DNA of 64,000 nt, from assembly GCA_001600095.1 (NCBI GenBank), contig BCIX01000001.1:3063198-3127197 (forward strand), read 5' to 3'. The notes under the pieces are model-generated. The model was given only the letters and a program-made list of their open reading frames with translations, searched no databases and was not told the origin of the DNA. Numbering within the stretch: the stretch's first letter is position 1; each line of letters starts with the position of its first letter. Source of the stretch: Bullera alba (Eukaryota; Basidiomycota; Tremellomycetes; Tremellales; Bulleraceae). The position numbers were made by a program, and so were the translations under genes. This document shows positions 35,028 through 46,449 of this stretch, one piece after another.

Positions 35028-36923
35028 GGAGTGACCAGTGGTCGACCAAGAGGTGGGCCCCTTGGCTCGCACAGAGCTGGGGGGTTGAGGCCTGAGGGGC
35101 CGTCAATCAAATTTGATGGTCAAGGGTGAATGGGACGAAACACCGAAGGTGGCGGTAGTTGATGGCACTGCTTCCTTCTGCGTGGCCGCCGAGATGACGA
35201 CGCTCAGGAAGGCCTTTGTATCTGGTGTCTCGATTGTAGGATCGCTACGCTTGTCTCTCCGACACAGAAACTTCTTTTCGCAGCTCCAGCTGAAGCTGTG
35301 TCGAGGTGTAGAGACTTGGCTCGAGCGGCAAACGGGGAGGCGATGGCGTTCCGGCGTTGTGAGGGGCGTCTGGCGCTTCGTAGCAGGGTGATGTTTCCGA
35401 TGATATAGTTGTTCGTGCAGTTGTTCGTGTGAGTCGTTATGCGTCGAGCTTCGAGAAAGGTCGCTGCTGGCGATACAAGAACAGCGGAGCGGTTCGAGGT
35501 GGAGCTTTGTGAGAGGAGCCAGCGGCAGTTTGCGAAACAATTAAGCTTAAAGTTGGTCGATGTTTCGATGTTGGCCAGTTTTGCCCGCGGGCAAGTGGTG
35601 GACTTTGAGGGGGCCGTTTGGGATCTCGAGGCGGGTAGTATATTGGCGACCGTCGAGCAGAAGACGAAGGTCGGGTACGGTTGCAGGAATATGGTGATCG
35701 CAGAATGCAAACAAGAGTCGAGTCGTGAAGAGATGGGATCGTGTCCGCAGGTCCGGGTCCTTTGGGTACGAGCGGCGCGACGTCGAAGCACCGTCACGAA
35801 GCCGCGAGAGTTGGTTCTTTGCACAGGCAGTTGTATGCGCAACACACTATGCGAGGACAAGGACAATGCTTGACACCAATCGTTGTACAATACCGAGTCC
35901 TCGATGCAGTATACTGTTTGGTCAGAAATATTGAATCCAATGCATCAAATGACCTATCACATCTCGCCTTTGCCAACTCCCTGCTGTCTTTTCAAGCTTC
36001 AGCTTCTCACCTCTGCTCACTCGCCGTATGGCAGCGGTGCAGGGTCTGCAAGCAGGCATTTGTTGGTCGATGTCCTTGGCCTGACCTCGTATGCGACAGC
36101 GACTAGCGAGCTTAGCGGGGCGCTATAGTCTGCTATAGGGGTCTATCACTGGTCTATCCTGGTCTATCACACTTCTGAAACGACATGCAACTTCAGTTTG
36201 CACTCATGCAGAGTCATGCCCAGGCAGCTCCAGGCAGCCCAGGGGTAACTAAGCTTAAGCCGTTTTGACTTGCTGGACCGTCCTGCACCTTCCTGCACCG
36301 TCCGCCTTCCTTCGTCTTCCCTAGCCTTCCCTCCCTGAGCTCATCGAAAACAATCGGTTCGAGCCGAAGTGCCGACGGGCGCATGCTGTCGGATTGGGAT
36401 ATGGACTCTCAGCGAATTTGTTGGCTGAGCCGAAGATCATATGCGCTCCTGCCTGCTCCTGCATCTTCACTTGACAACATGCTGCACGTCGTCGTATCGA
36501 GGACAATCACCAGGTCCACTGCTGCCTTCAATTTTCAATTGACCACAGCCCACCACGCTTACTCGTATTTTACAAGTAGCAAGGCTTATTAGCAACACTG
36601 CACTGGCCGTGTTGTTCGGATCACGAGTCGTCATCGGCAGCAGTTTTGGCAGAGACTCGTGACGTCATTTCCAGAGAGGCAGCGGCGATTATCAGCATCT
36701 CCGACTTCCGAGTGAGCGGTCGTGTCCGCACTTGTGACAATATGGGGCTCCAGCACAGGAAGAGGCTTCGAGCCAACTTCGAGCTGGCATCGGTGATCAC
36801 GGTCAGCTTAGACGAACAGACGAGTGGACAAACGAACACCGAACTCTTACCAGCTCGTAGTGGAGTAAAGACTACACCAATCTCTGTGTACGATACTGCA
36901 CTTGACGGCTGGAGGCCCAAAGC
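35028..36923. promoter_or_regulatory. Divergent 1.9-kb region, HSP20-tailed gene / OTU1
   Basis: Holds two promoters and probably a long leader for the minus-strand gene. The minus-strand frames at 35103..35540 and 35204..35890 overlap each other, are rich in Arg/Ser/Thr and lack any motif, so I treat them as non-coding. Repeated words occur at 36121-36170 ('ggtctatc') and 36270-36330 ('ccttcctgcaccgtcc' type runs). 'attttcaattgaccac' at 36528 is an AT-rich spot. Nothing else is supported. Confidence 0.5.
36121..36170. repeat. Short tandem cluster (ggtctatc / tgctatag)
   Basis: Copies: 'cgctatagtc', 'tgctataggg', then 'gtctatcact', 'ggtctatcct', 'ggtctatcac'. Local slippage-type duplication, non-coding. 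Confidence 0.8.
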
Positions 36924-38495
36924 ATGGTAGCGGTAAGTCTGGCGATTTGGAAATGTGTCCCTCAACCCGTTGATACCGAGCTCACGTCGCCAACAGATAC
37001 GCGTTCGACATCCAAAGGGCGTGGCGACGCTAGAGGTCGAGCCGGAAACTCATACTGTTGATGATCTCAGAACATTGCTCTTTCCCATCACGGAGATCCC
37101 TCCGGCGGAGCAAGAGCGTGAGTGTGGAGTTGACCATATCCATCGAGTGGCCTAGAGCTCGTGCTGACAGTTTCCAGTCAAATATGGCTACCCGCCCAAA
37201 CCACTACCTCTGACAGACCAGCCGTTGGCTTCTATACCCATCGCTCGGGGTGAGCAAATCATAGTGACAATAAATCCCAGCCCTAGCGCTATCATTTCGA
37301 CGTCCTCATCTTCCGCTCAGACTCCGTTGTCGACCACACCCGCACCTTCGATCAAAGCGCTCAATCAGGCGATTTCGGCGCCATCACCCCTTGCCCCGCA
37401 GACAGCCTCTTCATCGCGTCAAAGGGCAGAGAGTCCTTTAGCGGAGAGCGACATACCGGTGGAAACTACCGACAGTGTAGCTGTTCCTGGCAGAGATGCG
37501 GGATATCTGCAGTTGAGAGTGGTACCGGACGACAATTCTTGCCTTTTCAGCGCGATAGGAATCATCTTTGAAGGTGGCATGGGCGCAGCTCAATCACTGA
37601 GGAAAGGTGAGGAGAAAGGAGCCGAGGAACGATGGCTTCTCAAGTTGAAAATTGGCTGTCAGCTGACGATGCCCAGTCGTTGCCGACGCTATCCGGAGTG
37701 ACCCTGTTTCATACCCAGATGTCGTGCTGGGGTGAGCTTTGTCCCCTGATGGACTCAGGCTATAGCTCACGGACTCTCCAGACAGCCTCGAGAGCAGTAC
37801 ATCTCCAAGATCAAGGATCCAAAAACATGGGGAGGAGCGATAGGTGAGATTGCGGGTGCGTCTAAATACTTACGAACTAACACATCAATTACAGAATTGT
37901 CGATATTCTCCAAGCAGTCAGTACTGAGTCGGAGGTGATCCTTGGAATCTACCTAAAAACTACCCCGCAGCTATAAGACGGAAATTTCATCTTTCGACGT
38001 TGCAACGGGTCGTTGTGATCGATTCGGTCAAGACGAGTATGAGTCAAGGTGAGTTTTGCGCGGGGTGCACCGTGACCATACTGATCGTTCGCAGGTGTAT
38101 TCTCGTGTATTCCGGTATCCGTAAGTCCAATGTCTGGGCATTCGAGCAGCAGATCCAACTGACAGCGACAGACTACGACGCTCTCACGCTCTCTCCACTT
38201 CCCGTCTCGCCCCCGTCATTCCACACGACGATATTCCCAGTAGTCGACCAGACGATTTTGCCAACAGCAGAAACGTTGATTGGCCGACTACGCGCGAGGC
38301 ACTATTACACCGACACCTCTAATTTCGACCTGAAGTGCGGAGTCTGTGGGGAGGGTCTGATCGGAGAGAAAGGCGCACGGGAGCACGCGATGAAGACAGG
38401 CCGTGAGTGCGCTCGGCAATGTACTCAGCCTTTGTGCGGGCTGAGGACACCTGTACTGACCCAGAGTCCTAGATGTCGACTTCGGCGAGTACTGA
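36924..38495 (+). CDS. OTU1: Ubiquitin thioesterase OTU1
   Basis: Ten exons in phase: 36924..36932, 36997..37117, 37178..37606, 37677..37731, 37782..37843, 37895..37916, 37971..38048, 38095..38120, 38172..38402, 38473..38495; 351 residues. The N-terminal UBX-like domain (1-~80) has 'RFGYPP'-type motif 'LKYGYPPKPLPL', which docks on Cdc48/p97. A Ser/Pro linker of ~80 residues leads to the OTU protease domain: 'RVVPDDNSCLFSAIG' supplies Asp and the catalytic Cys, 'SYPDVVLGQPREQYISKI' is the helical part, and 'CILVYSGIHYDAL' supplies the catalytic His. The end is a C2H2 zinc finger, 'KCGVCGEGL' ... 'EHAMKTGH', closing with 'VDFGEY'. OTU1 trims Lys48-linked ubiquitin chains on Cdc48 substrates, notably in ER-associated degradation. 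The first exon is only 9 nt ('MVA'). Confidence 0.95.
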
Positions 38496-38713
38496 GGACT
38501 TGGAGCGTCTCTGAGATCTCGGCATAAACCCCAGGAGGGTCTAGCGAGGCACATCGCACAGATCGAAGAAGGCTTATATGCCAACGACAGTGTGTTTGCC
38601 CAAACCATGCATATTGTGAAGAACCCAATGTGAAGAAAGATATCGCCCGCCATCTAATATGATCGCCTCCGAATCTACGCGCAAGCCCATGCAAACTTCC
38701 CCCAGCACAACCC

Positions 38714-41700
38714 CTAGTAGAGCCAATTCAGGACCCAGAGGATGACGAGCACGACGCCTAACTTGACCGAATTGTGCTTTGACGACAGAGTATGGATGTT
38801 CGAGAAAAAGCTCAACACGGTCGTGTTCCTCCACGAGCCAGCTGGCGAGTTTGAGTAGCTCTCCACTGTTCGACCTGATAACGACGCCGCGGTCGAGGTC
38901 ATCCACTGAGCGTGCCGAGGTCAGCGGGCGTTCTTTGCCATCAAGGTGGGTCACTTACCCCTGACCAACTATCATTTCTCTCCCTCAAAGGCGCCTTCTC
39001 CTCCAATGACCCAAGCTCCACGTCATCCGAATCAGACTCCTTCTTCCCTCCAGTTCCCATGAGCGGGATGCTCTCGGGGACACCACCGTTGGCTACATCG
39101 CTCGGTCCTTCCACTTGTTCTCTGATCACAGTCAAGCTTGTCCTCGCGCCTCTCTCAGCAGGACCAGCCGAGGAAGTGTCATTCGCACCCACAGGCGCAG
39201 CTGGGGAGGGCACGCCGGCCCCTCCTGCAGTGACAGGTTTGGGTAGTGTTCGTTTCTTGCCAACAAACCATTCCGTAATTTCGTTCGTGGCCCCGGCGAC
39301 TTTGTGACTCAACCAGATGAAGACCACTGTCGAGATGATGGCGTTGAGGGGTCGGTATTGCGAACTCGGAACGACCAAAAGGATCGAATGGGTGTCACTA
39401 GCGAGCCATCCGTGGAATTGCAGGATGAACGTCTCTAGCGAGCATTGACCAATGAAGCAGAACATGGCCGACGAGCAAGACCGGACCAGACTGTTGGTGT
39501 TCCTGAGCGTGACAAATGCCAAGATGGGAATGATCGAGAGGTATGGGTGGTAACCGTTGTAAACGAATTTGGTTGGCATCGATAGTTCAAACCAAAAGTA
39601 CCAAATGAATCCCAGCACGCTGGCGCCCAAAGAGCCCATTTTGGCGTTGTAGAACCATGGCTTGTCGGTGACCTGGTACTCCTTGACTTTAATGAATCCA
39701 TAAGCGGTGAACATGCCTCCCCAGACGATGAACAGATCCAGCGTGACTCGGAAGGACCACTCTTTGGCCGACCATTCGATACGGAAGATGGTGTTGAGGA
39801 CGTTGAAGATTCCAGCCATCATCCAGGTGTTGTGCATGAATATCGTGACCAATCCTCCGCAGGCGAGCAATTTTGAGACCAAGAAGGCGGGTCGCTCATT
39901 GTATTTGCTGCCAATAGCCATCGTCGTATAGATGATCATGTACCACCAGGAAACAAGCGGGGCAAAGTAGTAGAACGCGTAGTCGGTGTCCATGGTGTAT
40001 GGTAGGACGACGGAAAGCATGTTGAGTCGCACAAGCACGGATGCGATTCGGTCGAAGCCAAAGTCATTCTTCTTGTAATCTAGTAGCATTCGTCAGCACA
40101 TAATGGTCGGAGTGTGAGCCTCAGAAGCGAACACATCACCCACAGTAGAAGAAATGGCCATCTGATAACTCGTCAGCAAGGTTGCTAACCCCCTTCATGC
40201 GTCGCACTCACATCCAGTCATGAAAAGGTATGCCGCGACGAGCACTCTGATCGGGTTGTAGATACCTGAGATCTTACTGGCGCCGAGGAAGTGGTAGATG
40301 AGGATCGCGACTGAGGCGAACGTCAGTTCAGTTTGATCCCAAGCCATGCCGCACTTACTCTGCATCCAGCCCTTCCACTCGTCGGTGATGTCTCGGTTCA
40401 AATAACCGAGATCTTTGCCCTTGTTCTTCATCGTCGCCAGACCCAATGCCAAGCTTCCCACCATCAAGCCGCCTAGAACATACGGGTCGTAGTCCTTCTG
40501 CTCCTTGAAGAACACTGACGTTCGGTCCGCCAGATACAGGTAGCCGCAAGCTAGACCAAAGGTGCTGAGAGAGGTGGCAATGGCTGCTGAGGGGAGGTAT
40601 GGCAAGAGGGGTGAGGAAGGCGCTAAGTGAGTGATCATCAGCATTTGCGTTACAAGGAAGCCGATTTGACACAAAGACGTACCTAGTCTAGGAGCCAAAA
40701 GCGCACCAAGAGGCGCCCAGAGTACGCATAGGATCAGGATCAAAGCTTGCAAAGGTCGCGCCCAGTCGTATCGCCTGCAACAAGTGGCCTGGCCGGTCGA
40801 CTTTCGCATCTGGTCGTTACACCTCCATCCGAGCAGAATCTCCGCCTGCTTGTTGACAATCTTGTCAGAAAAGTGCAATCCATCCTCCGTCTCGGAATCC
40901 ACTTGTAGCTTGTTGAAGACCGATGGGACGATGATGGGAGGCGGGTTGGGATGCTGTAGTCGAGCGTATAGATCCGCGTTCATTGCTTCGACGTCGGCGT
41001 GGAATATCGTTTCCGCCCTCAAACCTCCTAGTTTCCCTTCTACTGGATCGGTGAGGGGCAGGAAGAAGACGGAATCGGCGAGCGCAAAGTCGGTTCTGTG
41101 GCCAGATCCTTCGTGTCCCAATTGTCTCGCTGTGATGTTTGCCGATCTCTTGCTAGGGAGGAGGCCGGGCAGAGATACGCCCGAGCCCAGGTCCATGCTG
41201 TCCCAAGGGTTCATGATGGCTGTTCTAGGCGATCCTTGGCGCTGTTTCAAGCTCTCGAAGGTGTCGTGAATCATGTTTCCCCATGCTGCAAGTCCTCCAG
41301 AGGTCGGTTGGCGGAGATACCAGAGCCCAGAACCGAGAACGAGAAGGGAAGCGGGAGCGTTTGGCGCTGTGGCCAGCGTAGTCACCGTACGAGTTTCGTT
41401 GAGGTAGGGATCCCTGCAGTCCATGTCAGCTCGCGGTATGAAACTCTTCACACACTAGCAGATAGACTCACCACCAAAATTCCATGTCTATCGACTTCGC
41501 GCCATCATCGATCACGACCTTCCTGTCTGAATGCTTCTCCCCATCATCCTCCCAGCCTTTCGGCATCGACTTGCCTCCATCCACCGCTCGAACAGTGGCA
41601 AAGTATAATAGCCTGACTGAGGAATCGCCGATAAAGAGAACTTGTCGTGCCGAGGCGCCGTCCTCACGAAGTTGGTATGGGTTCGGAGGGATCGAGTTGT

Positions 41701-42074
41701 CCTCGACGTGGGGACTTGGTGCGGCTAGACACTCGAAAAGATCTGTTGAAGCTTGCTTTTTCTGAAAGCAGCCTTTCTCGTGCCATCAGTATATACCTTT
41801 GATACCGCCAGCAGGCAACGCACCCTCTGGCTGCCAGTTGGTATATGTCCCAGGGTCTAGCCATTTTCCCGTGTTGAGCAGGGCGGAACAATGGTATGGG
41901 TCAGACCAATCTATAGAGAAATCAGCATGAAAGGTATGGCCATCAAGAAGAGCTTAACTCACCAAGGAAAGCCCATCTCAGGATGTTGCCGAGCACGACA
42001 GCTGCCAGAGCTGTAGCACAGGCGTAGTGATACCACAAAGGGTTCAATTTTGACGAGCTAGCCGGAGCTGGCAT
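38714..42074 (-). CDS. CAS1: CAS1-type glycan (capsule) O-acetyltransferase
   Basis: Nine exons in phase: 42074..41963, 41910..41797, 41742..41472, 41413..40683, 40622..40359, 40310..40212, 40161..40144, 40079..38959, 38905..38714; 973 residues (the Cryptococcus protein is about this size). Residues ~14-32 form a signal anchor ('[19 protein letters not shown]'). The lumenal SGNH-like part has the nucleophile block '[14 protein letters not shown]' near residue 115 and the Asp/His pair in 'EDGLHFSDK' near 340. Ten or more membrane spans follow with '[19 protein letters not shown]' and '[17 protein letters not shown]', hallmarks of Cas1p/CASD1. In Cryptococcus Cas1 O-acetylates the capsule polymer glucuronoxylomannan in the Gol gi lumen; homologues also occur in acapsular fungi. 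Exon 7 is only 18 nt. The final exon adds a further hydrophobic end '[14 protein letters not shown]'. Confidence 0.95.
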
Positions 42075-43507
42075 CGCGAAGGGTGAAGGTGATGGCTGTG
42101 GAACACAGCTTTGTCAGTTCCCCCTTGAGTTGAGAATGATGAAAGGCAGTAAGTACAGCCAGTACCGTATGGGACTGTATGCCACAACACTCACTCGTTC
42201 CTACTCGTGATAGATCCGTTCACAAGGTCTTAACCATGTCACCGTTCAGTCTGTGCCGCTGGTGTAAATAGTCGCCTGGGTGCCGAATTAAGCTTTATCG
42301 GCGTCGCGCGCGCTCGGATTCACGTTTGGCGCGAGCACGTCCCGTCCTGAGAACTCGTGGTCGAGAAGATCGTCAATCGTCAAGTGCTGCTTCTACCACA
42401 ACTTGAGAAAAAGGTTGCGTCCACGAGGATGTATCTTATGCCTGCCCTCCGCATCTCCCTACCACATCACCCATGCATTCTCCTCTATTCTCCTATCGAA
42501 AATCAGGACGCCAGCTACGCCGCAACAAAGATTTCCGTCCGGTTCCGGAAGCGATTTCGCTCAGGCACGCGATCAGGCGTTAACGGGCGTTTTTGCCACC
42601 CAACCGTGCAAGATGCATATTGTTGCATGGTGAGCTCGCGTGGCTTGCACGTGGCCTCTAGTACCTCGACGGACTCTCCTGGCCTGGGCCTCTGCTGAGC
42701 GCTGCTGATACGCAACTGATACGTCTCCTGACTCCTGCCGTCTCTATACGTACCACGGCAGTATGGATAGGATACGATGGGGACTCTGGCCATAGGCAAG
42801 ATGAAGTCTGCAGGGCCTTTGCAAGTGCGTGAAAGCACGAGACCGTTCTCGGCCAGCACCTGGCCTCAATGATCGGTCGCACAGTCGCTCCCGTGAAATG
42901 CCAAGATTTTGGTAGTTATGTGCATAGTACCTGCTCTGGATCAGCGACCAGCAGTATGGAAGCCCTGGGAAGCCCCGCGTGAGCCCGCCTGGGACTACCC
43001 GACAAGTCCATCGGATTCGGCTTGATAACGGTCTGGGGCTATGCAGTCTGCCGATCGGTGAAGAAGATGACAGGCCAATGGGCAATGGCTCAAGGGATTG
43101 AGCGAAGTGACTTCGGCTTGACGGACATCTGCCTGTGTCTGACCACGGGCATCGACATCTACGACTAGTCCACTGATCTGATGAGTCACTAGACATGACT
43201 TACACAGCCTATCACAGCCCTCGGAGTACAGCGAGAGAACCAGAGGCAACTATCTACTCACAGTAAGTTAGATGAAGCTCAGTGTTAGTGAGCACTGAGC
43301 TGCCTGAGCCGCGACATCGCCGGAGATCGGCAACCGGTCTCCTGCTGGCGAGTCTCCAACTTCCAAGTCGGTCGAGTCAAGGTCTGTCAAGACAAGACCT
43401 GTCATTTGCAAGACTGCTCAAGAAGATAGGCTAAGAGCTTTGAGATGACGATGTGATCCGTGCCTCACCAAGATGCCCTCACCTTGCCGCCGGTTTCGTC
43501 GGGACGA

Positions 43508-43576
43508 TGGGGTCGATGAGGGTCGATGCTGGACCGTCTGAAGCTGTCTGAAGAGCTGTCTGAAGCCGTCTGATGG
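43508..43576. repeat. Short tandem cluster (gtctgaag / gtcgatg)
   Basis: 'ggggtcgatgagggtcgatg' is a near-perfect 10-bp doubling. It is followed by 'ccgtctgaag', 'ctgtctgaag', 'agctgtctga', 'agccgtctga', four near-copies with about 11-bp spacing. Non-coding. Confidence 0.8.
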
Positions 43577-44074
43577 AGCAGTGAAGCTATTGAAGCGGCA
43601 GAAAGGGTAACTAGGAAGAGGAACATGGAGCTGTCCGCTGTGATGTCAAAGGCACGCGCAGCGAGGCGCAGCGCCACCCATTGCTGTTTCGCTTGGGCAG
43701 GCTTGGGCCGAAAAGCTTCTTCAATCTGATCCAACCCGCAGCTTCGAGCCTCTTCGAGCACCCAGGAGCACCCTTCCTCGAGCACTGACGACTCCGACAA
43801 CAAGGCTAGGGACTGCTAACTTAGGGACAAGAAAGACCAGGAAACATCGGCTTTGAAAGCACTGGGCAGCACTGGGCGTAGGAGCAGCGGTATGCTTATC
43901 AGCCATGACGTACATCGTCAAACGGACCAAACACTTCCTCTGCTCGTCCGCCGCGTTTCAAGGAAATCCAATCCTCCGGAATTGACGTCATTGCGTAATG
44001 CCATGTTGGACGAGTTGATGATGGTTTGGAAAATCTGCAGATGCATGGCGAGTCCTGGCGAGTCCAACTCTGTC

Positions 44075-44080
44075 TATAAG
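44075..44080 (+). promoter_or_regulatory. TATA-like element before the 58-residue gene
   Basis: 'tataag' within 'gtctataagagg', about 80 bp upstream of the putative leader-exon end at 44162 and therefore well placed for a transcription start near 44105-44130, where CT-rich sequence begins. One of the few convincing TATA boxes in the window. Confidence 0.55.
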
Positions 44081-44317
44081 AGGCGTGGCCAAAGGGTGAT
44101 CCTGTTCTTCTTTCCCATATCACCACCACCACTCAACTTGCACACTTGATCTTCATATTCCAGTGAGTCTTTGACATCTTCCGAGACTGGTGGAACATCG
44201 GACACGATGTTTCAACAGGTTTCAACCTTCTTCAACTCCATGCCGTGCTTTGCCACCGTTGCCACTCCAGGCCACTCCGATGCTGATGCTTGATTACCCC
44301 AGATTTACGCAACCAAC

Positions 44318-44570
44318 ATGGGTAACATCTTCTCCGCCATTGCGGGAGCCTTGAACTCTCTCGTCTCCGCCATCGCCAGCGTGTTCATGGCCATCTTCTC
44401 TGGTGAGTACTCGGCTTATCGCTGCCTTGCCTCAGTATCATCAGTGTAAGGAGCTCTGTTGACAATGTTCATCTCCAGGTATCGCACGAGTGCTTTCCGC
44501 CATCTTCAACTTCATCACATGTGGCATGTGCTCCGGTGGCCGAAAGAGAGGAGGCAGAGCCACGGTCTAG
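44318..44570 (+). CDS. 58-residue amphipathic small protein, possible lipid anchor
   Basis: Exons 44318..44402 and 44479..44570 (GTGAGT...CTCCAG) join in phase. A further intron in the leader (44163..44302) and a TATA box support a real mRNA. The protein starts 'MGNIFSAIAGALNS', with Gly2 and Ser6 fitting the N-myristoylation pattern MGxxxS. The centre is an uninterrupted hydrophobic/Ala/Ser helix with repeating 'AIxxxL'/'SAIASVFMAIFSGI' spacing. The end has three features together: a Cys pair 'TCGMCSGG', a basic run 'RKRGGR' and the terminus 'ATV'. I recall similar very small Ala/Ile/Ser 'MG..' proteins in many fungal genomes, described only as hypothetical. A peripheral or membrane-inserted role is inferred; function is unknown. 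Confidence 0.8.
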
Positions 44571-45152
44571 CGGGTGGTGAGACTAAGATGGTGAGTCTAT
44601 TGTACTATGGGTAGGACATTAGCTGACCGCATTGGACACGATCAGATCTGAACATCAGCATCTCTCGCCACCCCTTCCAATAATCGACCTCATCCTGATA
44701 CTCAATCCACTGTCAGACTGAGCAGCCTTAGCAAGTTATAATACACCTTCCGATCTGTCTGTGACGCTTAGGCGATCCAGCACTATGTAGCGTTATCATA
44801 CACGACATGCAACGATCTAGAACTGCTTGAAATTGATGACAGCGTGAAGTTGTTTGAGAATGCTGCATAATGCGCGGGAGAATCTTGACGCGCTGGCTCG
44901 GTCGCGATAATGTCGACAGCATCTCCTTCCCTGTCCTGTACCCGTATCACCTTGTCCCAGAAGCACGCCCATCGTGTCCATCCTCATCCTCATAACTCTA
45001 CACTTAGCCTTTGGCAGGTGTCATACGTATGAACACAGGAGGCTTTTCTTCCGACAGCCAGATGGATCGTGAGCTTCTGTACACCATTCCTGTCACAATT
45101 GTTGATTATACTCTGTACACATAATCTGTACACCCCGGTTGACACGTCCCTG
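44571..45152. other. Convergent intergenic region
   Basis: About 580 bp between the small plus-strand gene and the SUMO-like gene's stop. It is AT-richer than its surroundings. 'ctgtacacataatctgtacacc' at 45112 is a direct repeat of 'ctgtaca' words. No gene is seen. Confidence 0.5.
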
Positions 45153-45779
45153 CTAGATCGCATCCGCCCCTCCGCCGTCCTAAAGCACCAATCAGGTGTG
45201 ACTCATTCTAAGGAAACAGCTGACTCACCTTCTTCCTGAACGCGTCCATAATGTACGTTCTGCCCACTTCCCATCCTAAGACTTTCGGTGTGTTTGGCGT
45301 ATTTACCATTGAAATCACATCGCCATTATGACTGAAGGTGTACTCCTCTATCCATCATGCGAGGTGAGAAAAGGGCGTTGCCCGAAGACCGACACGGCGA
45401 GGCGCTTGGATTCTGTCCCCGTGTGTCTAGTGTTCACTTACCAAAAGTCACTCCTACTTGGGCTCCCCATGCCCGGGCCACCTTCTCCAACGCCACGGTC
45501 TGCTTTACGACAAGGTCCACAGACTCCTTCGTGGCAGACTTCGCGGGATATCATTAGTACAAATCTCCTCCGCTGCCACAGTCTTCGATTACTGACTTGG
45601 ATAGTGATTTTCAGCTATACAAGAATACATCATCAGCCTCGTCTTGACCTCGAATGGTGGTGACCCGGCGATATCGATGAAGGAAGGACGAGGGCAGGGT
45701 GGATAGGCTAACGTGGAAAACTCACCTTCTTCTCCTCAACGAGCTGCGGGTCCTCGTCCCCAGAGTCAGAATCTGGCAT
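45153..45779 (-). CDS. Divergent SUMO-like (Rad60-SLD/ubiquitin-like) protein, 104 residues
   Basis: Five exons in phase: 45779..45726, 45614..45597 (18 nt), 45538..45442, 45347..45229, 45179..45153. The acidic N-terminus 'MPDSDSGDEDPQLVEEKK' is the kind of floppy arm SUMO has. The fold core reads 'LKITIQSATKESVDLVVK', 'LEKVARAWGAQVG', 'YTFSHNGDVI', 'TPKVLGWEVGRTYIMDAF', then 'RKKDGGGADAI'. This follows SUMO strand by strand: the 'FxxxG' turn, the 'TPxxLxxE' loop, the final strand, and a Gly-Gly pair followed by a short cut-off tail of 5-6 residues as in Smt3. Identity to canonical SUMO looks low, so it is probably a second, divergent SUMO-like modifier or a free-standing SUMO-like domain, not the main SUMO gene. 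One intron has a textbook TACTAAT branch point. Confidence 0.8.
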
Positions 45780-46449
45780 CGCGTAGGTCCACAGGGAAGG
45801 AGAAGTAGGGAGTCGACGGTCGCGCGGTGGTGATGAGATGGTAGTCACGACGAATATACACGAATTACCGAACGCACGCTAGCACGCGATGGGGGCACGC
45901 GACGAGTAAGTAATTTACGAGCAGGTCCTAAGTCGGCGGACATTGCCGATCCTCCGTACCTCCACTACGATCCGTGAGCGCGTGAAGGCGCGTGATAAGC
46001 TGCAGGCCATGCCGCGAGATGCCGCGGTCAGTTTCCTGGCTCATTCACTTCGGAGAACATGAGGATAGCCTTAACATCTCTTTGAAAGCGAAACCATGGC
46101 CACGGGGTGAGTGGTCAGCTCAGGCCGGCCTGGACTTTGAAGATCTCCGATTCATGATGTGCTAGTCGACATCGTGGACCTGTACGTGGACCGCTCGATA
46201 CCAAGGATCGGTTGATACGAGCGCGCTGGTCTCCCCGAAGTGATGGAGGAGTTTCGGTAGTCTAAGAACCTGAAACCCGTACATCGATGCTACTCGTGAT
46301 TGATCTCGCCCTCGAGACGCAAGGAGGCAGTTGCAAGCCTCGAGTGTAGTCCTCTAGCTTCTTCGCTCTTCTGGAACGTACATGCGGACAGTGATCCACG
46401 CAGGGAGGTCTCATCACTCGTCTAAGCGTATTGATTGCGCTGAAGCGTC
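45780..46449. other. Intergenic region upstream of the SUMO-like gene
   Basis: About 670 bp with the SUMO-like gene's promoter. CpG-rich words 'cgcgcg', 'acgcacgc' and 'cacgcgat' appear within 150 bp of the ATG. A palindrome 'gcgcgtgaaggcgcgtga' lies near 45979. No exon is seen. Confidence 0.5.

Larger units (their letters stand above)
42075..44317. other. Gene desert with local duplications; contains the next gene's promoter and leader
   Basis: About 2.2 kb. No exon is supported between 42075 and ~44140. It is dense in neighbouring imperfect duplications: 'ggaagccctgggaagcccc' (42958), 'ctgtctgaag' repeats (43540), 'gcactgggcagcactgggc' (43859), 'tggcgagtcctggcgagtcc' (44047). The right end has a TATA element (44075) and a leader intron 44163..44302 (GTGAGT donor, TGATTACCCCAG acceptor) directly before the ATG at 44318. 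Confidence 0.6.

Noticed and set aside
35204..35890. 228-codon open frame on the minus strand upstream of the HSP20-tailed gene
   Set aside because: Overlaps a second random frame (35103..35540), has no conserved-looking segment, and is best explained as leader/promoter sequence. A transcript could still run through it.
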